This document shows positions 5,511-7,558 of a DNA stretch of 7,558 bases, piece after piece; within the stretch, counting starts at the first letter, position 1; each line of letters opens with the position of its first letter. Under the pieces are notes generated by a model, which searched no databases, was not told where the DNA came from, and saw nothing but the letters and a program-made list of their open reading frames with translations. Both the position numbers and the translations under genes were made by a program. The stretch is from Deltaproteobacteria bacterium (GTDB lineage Bacteria > Desulfobacterota > Binatia > UBA9968). The stretch is from the NCBI GenBank assembly GCA_016184235.1, contig JACPDC010000062.1:1-7558 (forward strand). Direction: 5' to 3'.

Positions 5511-5538
5511 TTGACAGAAAAGCGGTTTTCCTTATAGA
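5511..5538 (+). promoter_or_regulatory. Sigma-70-type promoter of the UbiD gene
   Basis: TTGACA (5511-5516) is a perfect -35 box, followed after 16 bp by TATAGA (5533-5538) as -10. Transcription would start near 5545, about 48 nt before the ATG at 5593. The spacer holds a small inverted repeat, GAAAA-GCGG-TTTTC (5517-5530), where a repressor could bind. The UbiD gene therefore appears able to be transcribed independently of the sigma-54 promoter upstream. Confidence 0.55.
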
Positions 5539-5592
5539 GCTTTGCTGTGGCTCGGGGCAGAAAAACGAGCCAACGATCCAGGGAGAACAACA

Positions 5593-7119
5593 ATGCCATA
5601 TACGGATCTCCGCGACTTTCTAAAGCAGGTGGACGGCTTGGGCGAGCTGCGCTTGGTGCGCGGCGCCGATTGGAATATGGAGATCGGGGCGATCACCGAC
5701 CTGGCGCAGCACCAGATCAACGGCCCGGCGGTGATGTTCGATGAGATTAAAGGCTACCGCTCCGGCTTCCGCATCGTATGCAACACGCTCGGCTCGGCGA
5801 GCCGCACCGCCCTGCTGTTGGGCATGCCGACCGGGAAATCCTGGAGGGAGCTGCTGCCGATCTGGCGCAAGCGCTCGAAGCAGATCCCGAAGGCGATCCC
5901 GCCCGTCGAGGTCAAGAGCGGGCCGATCCTCGACAACGTGATCCCCAAGTCCAAGGTCGACTTGAGTATTTTCCCGACGCCGAAGTGGCATGAGCTCGAC
6001 GGCGGGCGCTATATCGGCACCGGAACGGTCGATGTGATCAAGGATCCGGACAGCCCCTGGGTCAACCTCGGCTGCTATCGGGCCGCGGTCGCCGATAACA
6101 AACGGGTGACGCTCTATATCTCGCCTGGGAAGCACGGCAGGGTTCTCAGAGACAAATACTTCGCCAAGGGCGAGGCGATGCCGGTGGTTCTGGTGTTCGG
6201 GCAGGACCCGGCGGTTTTCATGGCGGCGTCGCTCGAAGTGCCCTGGGGGACGAGCGAGTACGACTACGCGGGCGCGCTCAAGGGCGAGCCGATTCCGGTG
6301 GTGCGCGGGCGCGCGACCGGCCTGCCGATCCCGGCCACAGCGGAAATCGCGGTCGAGGGCTTCATCAGGCCGGGCCAGACCGCGCCGGAGGGGCCCTTCG
6401 GCGAATGGACCGGCTACTACGCCTCGTCGCAGCGCGAGGAGCCTGTGCTCGAGGTCGAAAACCTCTACTTCAGGGATGATCCGATCATCGTCGGCACTCC
6501 GCCCTACAAGCCGCCGGCGGAATTTACCGCTTATCGCGGCCTGCTGCGCGCCGCGCTGCTCTGGGAACAGATGGAACAAGCCGGTGTGCCGGACGTAACG
6601 GGCGCTTGGTGCCACGAGGCGGGCGGCTGCCGGCTGCTTCTGGCGGTGAGCATCAAGCAACGCTACCCGGGACACGCGAAGCAGGCCGCCATGATCGCGG
6701 CCATGTGCCATGCCGGCGCCTATCTGGGGCGGTTCGTGGTGGTCGTGGACGATGATGTCGATGTGACCGATCTGCAGGATGTCATCTGGGCGCTCTGCAC
6801 GCGCTGCGACCCTGAGCGGGACGCCGATCTGATCCGGCGCGCCTGGTCCGGGCCGCTCGATCCGGCGATCGATCCGGACAACAAGTCTTTCAACTCCCGC
6901 ATGATCTTTGACGCGACGCGGCCGTGGGAGTGGCGCGACAAGTTTCCTCCGGTGGTGGAGCCGAGCCTGGAGACGCGACAGGCGGTCGCCAAAAAATGGG
7001 GCGGCTTGATTCTCGGCCCGGGGAACGGCTTGGTGCCGGCAAAGAAAAACGGGGCGGCGGGGACGAAGCGGGCCGCGGCGAAGCCGCCTACTCGGAGAGA
7101 TAGGAAAAGATCTCGTTAA
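5593..7119 (+). CDS. UbiD-family prenylated-FMN-dependent (de)carboxylase
   Basis: A 508-residue UbiD-family enzyme. The family uses prenylated FMN to remove, or reversibly add, CO2 on aromatic, heteroaromatic or alpha,beta-unsaturated acids. The catalytic pattern is complete: Arg163 in NLGCYR (158-163) and Glu266/Glu271 in EGPFGE. Asn158, His181 (GKHGR) and Glu222 (SEYDYAG) sit where the metal ligands of the prFMN phosphate site are found in Fdc1. The motif series FPTPKWHELDGG, GTSEYDYAGALKGEP and EGPFGEWTGYY marks a catabolic UbiD rather than a fungal Fdc, but does not name a substrate. GGGAGA (5581-5586) precedes ATG 5593. The in-frame ATG at 5542 lies at the predicted transcription start and is disfavoured. 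Residues 483-508 are a Lys/Arg/Ala-rich tail, probably disordered, which overlaps the convergent gene by 32 bp. UbiX, needed to make the cofactor, is not in the window. Confidence 0.92.
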   Translation: MPYTDLRDFLKQVDGLGELRLVRGADWNMEIGAITDLAQHQINGPAVMFDEIKGYRSGFRIVCNTLGSASRTALLLGMPTGKSWRELLPIWRKRSKQIPKAIPPVEVKSGPILDNVIPKSKVDLSIFPTPKWHELDGGRYIGTGTVDVIKDPDSPWVNLGCYRAAVADNKRVTLYISPGKHGRVLRDKYFAKGEAMPVVLVFGQDPAVFMAASLEVPWGTSEYDYAGALKGEPIPVVRGRATGLPIPATAEIAVEGFIRPGQTAPEGPFGEWTGYYASSQREEPVLEVENLYFRDDPIIVGTPPYKPPAEFTAYRGLLRAALLWEQMEQAGVPDVTGAWCHEAGGCRLLLAVSIKQRYPGHAKQAAMIAAMCHAGAYLGRFVVVVDDDVDVTDLQDVIWALCTRCDPERDADLIRRAWSGPLDPAIDPDNKSFNSRMIFDATRPWEWRDKFPPVVEPSLETRQAVAKKWGGLILGPGNGLVPAKKNGAAGTKRAAAKPPTRRDRKRSR

Positions 7120-7558
7120 AGTCGCGGATGCGCGTGACTTTCGGGTGGCTGAAGTCCTGATTGTAGTGGCGGTGCGGCATGATGACGGTCGCCCGGGTTC
7201 TTTCGGCCACTTCCTGGCAGTTCTCGTGCCGGTCGTCCACGAACAGGCTCACGCCTAAATGATCCACCAGCTTCGCCTTGGACTCCTGGGTGAAGTAGAC
7301 CACGGGCTTCTCGATGCCGTGCTGATTCAGCCAATCGCGCGTCACCTGGTGAATGTCGTAGGTCTCGCGCTCGTAGCGATGGGTGATGAAGACCAGCCGC
7401 TCCTTGCGGCTGAGCCTGTCCAGCTCCTGCCACTGCTCCTCCGTCAGCAGCGGGGAGAGCCGGCGCCAGAAAACCGGATCGTAAGAAACCTCGACCATGC
7501 ACTCATCGACGATCTTTTCCGACAGGATCGGGTGATCCTTGAAGTTGAAGTTGGTGAT
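7088..7558 (-). CDS. HAD-superfamily phosphatase-like protein, C-terminal part (5' end outside window)
   Basis: The minus-strand frame is open from the window edge to TAG at 7090-7088, giving 156 residues. A Met at 7498 exists, but the frame continues upstream with sensible protein sequence (ITNFNFKDHPILSEK), so the gene is treated as truncated by the window. FITHRYERE (57-65 of the fragment) fits HAD motif II (Thr), a Lys around position 94 (ESKAKL) is a candidate motif III, and FVDDRHENCQEV (107-118) fits the acidic motif IV. The DxD nucleophile motif would lie upstream. The pattern resembles 5'(3')-deoxyribonucleotidase-like NT5C proteins, which dephosphorylate nucleotides in the cytosol, but a nucleotide substrate is not shown. 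Its 3' end overlaps the UbiD gene by 32 bp tail to tail. Confidence 0.7.
   Translation of the reverse strand: MTNFNFKDHPILSEKIVDECMVEVSYDPVFWRRLSPLLTEEQWQELDRLSRKERLVFITHRYERETYDIHQVTRDWLNQHGIEKPVVYFTQESKAKLVDHLGVSLFVDDRHENCQEVAERTRATVIMPHRHYNQDFSHPKVTRIRDFNEIFSYLSE

Noticed and set aside
5620..6711. 363-residue minus-strand open frame inside the UbiD gene
   Set aside because: Arg/Ala/His-rich composition is typical of an antisense shadow, and the UbiD frame carries all catalytic residues.
1..7558. CRISPR array, tRNA, rRNA, insertion sequence or transposase
   Set aside because: No regularly spaced direct repeats, no tRNA-like cloverleaf or rRNA sequence, and no terminal inverted repeats or transposase motifs were seen.

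Overview
The window comes from a GC-rich bacterium with compact, mostly divergent and convergent gene pairs. The start of one gene (glutaredoxin tail) and the end of another (HAD-type phosphatase) run off the edges. Protein flavour and the two sigma-54 (RpoN) promoters suggest a proteobacterium or a proteobacterium-like environmental lineage. The sequence alone does not fix the taxon.

Layout: (1) 1-117, C-terminal tail of a monothiol glutaredoxin (+). (2) 271-996 (-), an Asp/Glu racemase / arylmalonate decarboxylase superfamily protein. (3) 997-1289, a divergent control region with a sigma-54 promoter firing to the right. (4) 1290-2972 (+), a metal-dependent amidohydrolase with a C-terminal IPT/TIG-like domain. 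(5) 3051-4514 (-), a carboxyltransferase of the transcarboxylase-5S / oxaloacetate decarboxylase-alpha type, without a biotin domain and with altered substrate motifs. (6) 4515-4747, a second divergent control region that is a degenerate copy of the first, again with a right-firing sigma-54 promoter. (7) 4748-5476 (+), a paralogue of gene 2. (8) 5593-7119 (+), a UbiD-family prenylated-FMN-dependent (de)carboxylase with its own sigma-70-like promoter. (9) 7088 to the window end (-), a partial HAD-family phosphatase that overlaps the UbiD gene tail to tail.

The most striking point is regulatory. Two regions 3.5 kb apart share about 185 bp of related sequence: the identical 18-nt core TGGCACAGAAATTGCCTC containing the -24/-12 elements, and about 100 bp upstream of it a long dyad (AAATGGGAAAA, 10 nt, TTTTCCCATTT). 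The flanking genes differ, and the two paralogous decarboxylase-like genes sit on opposite sides of the two copies. This looks like a small RpoN regulon controlled by one enhancer-binding protein encoded elsewhere.

Taken together, the central genes encode two single-cysteine AMDase-like proteins, a biotin-type carboxyltransferase, a UbiD enzyme and an amidohydrolase. This suggests a catabolic pathway in which a ring or amide compound is hydrolysed and carboxyl groups are moved or removed. The substrate cannot be read from the sequence. The regulator, a biotin carrier protein and a UbiX prenyltransferase would all have to be encoded outside the window.
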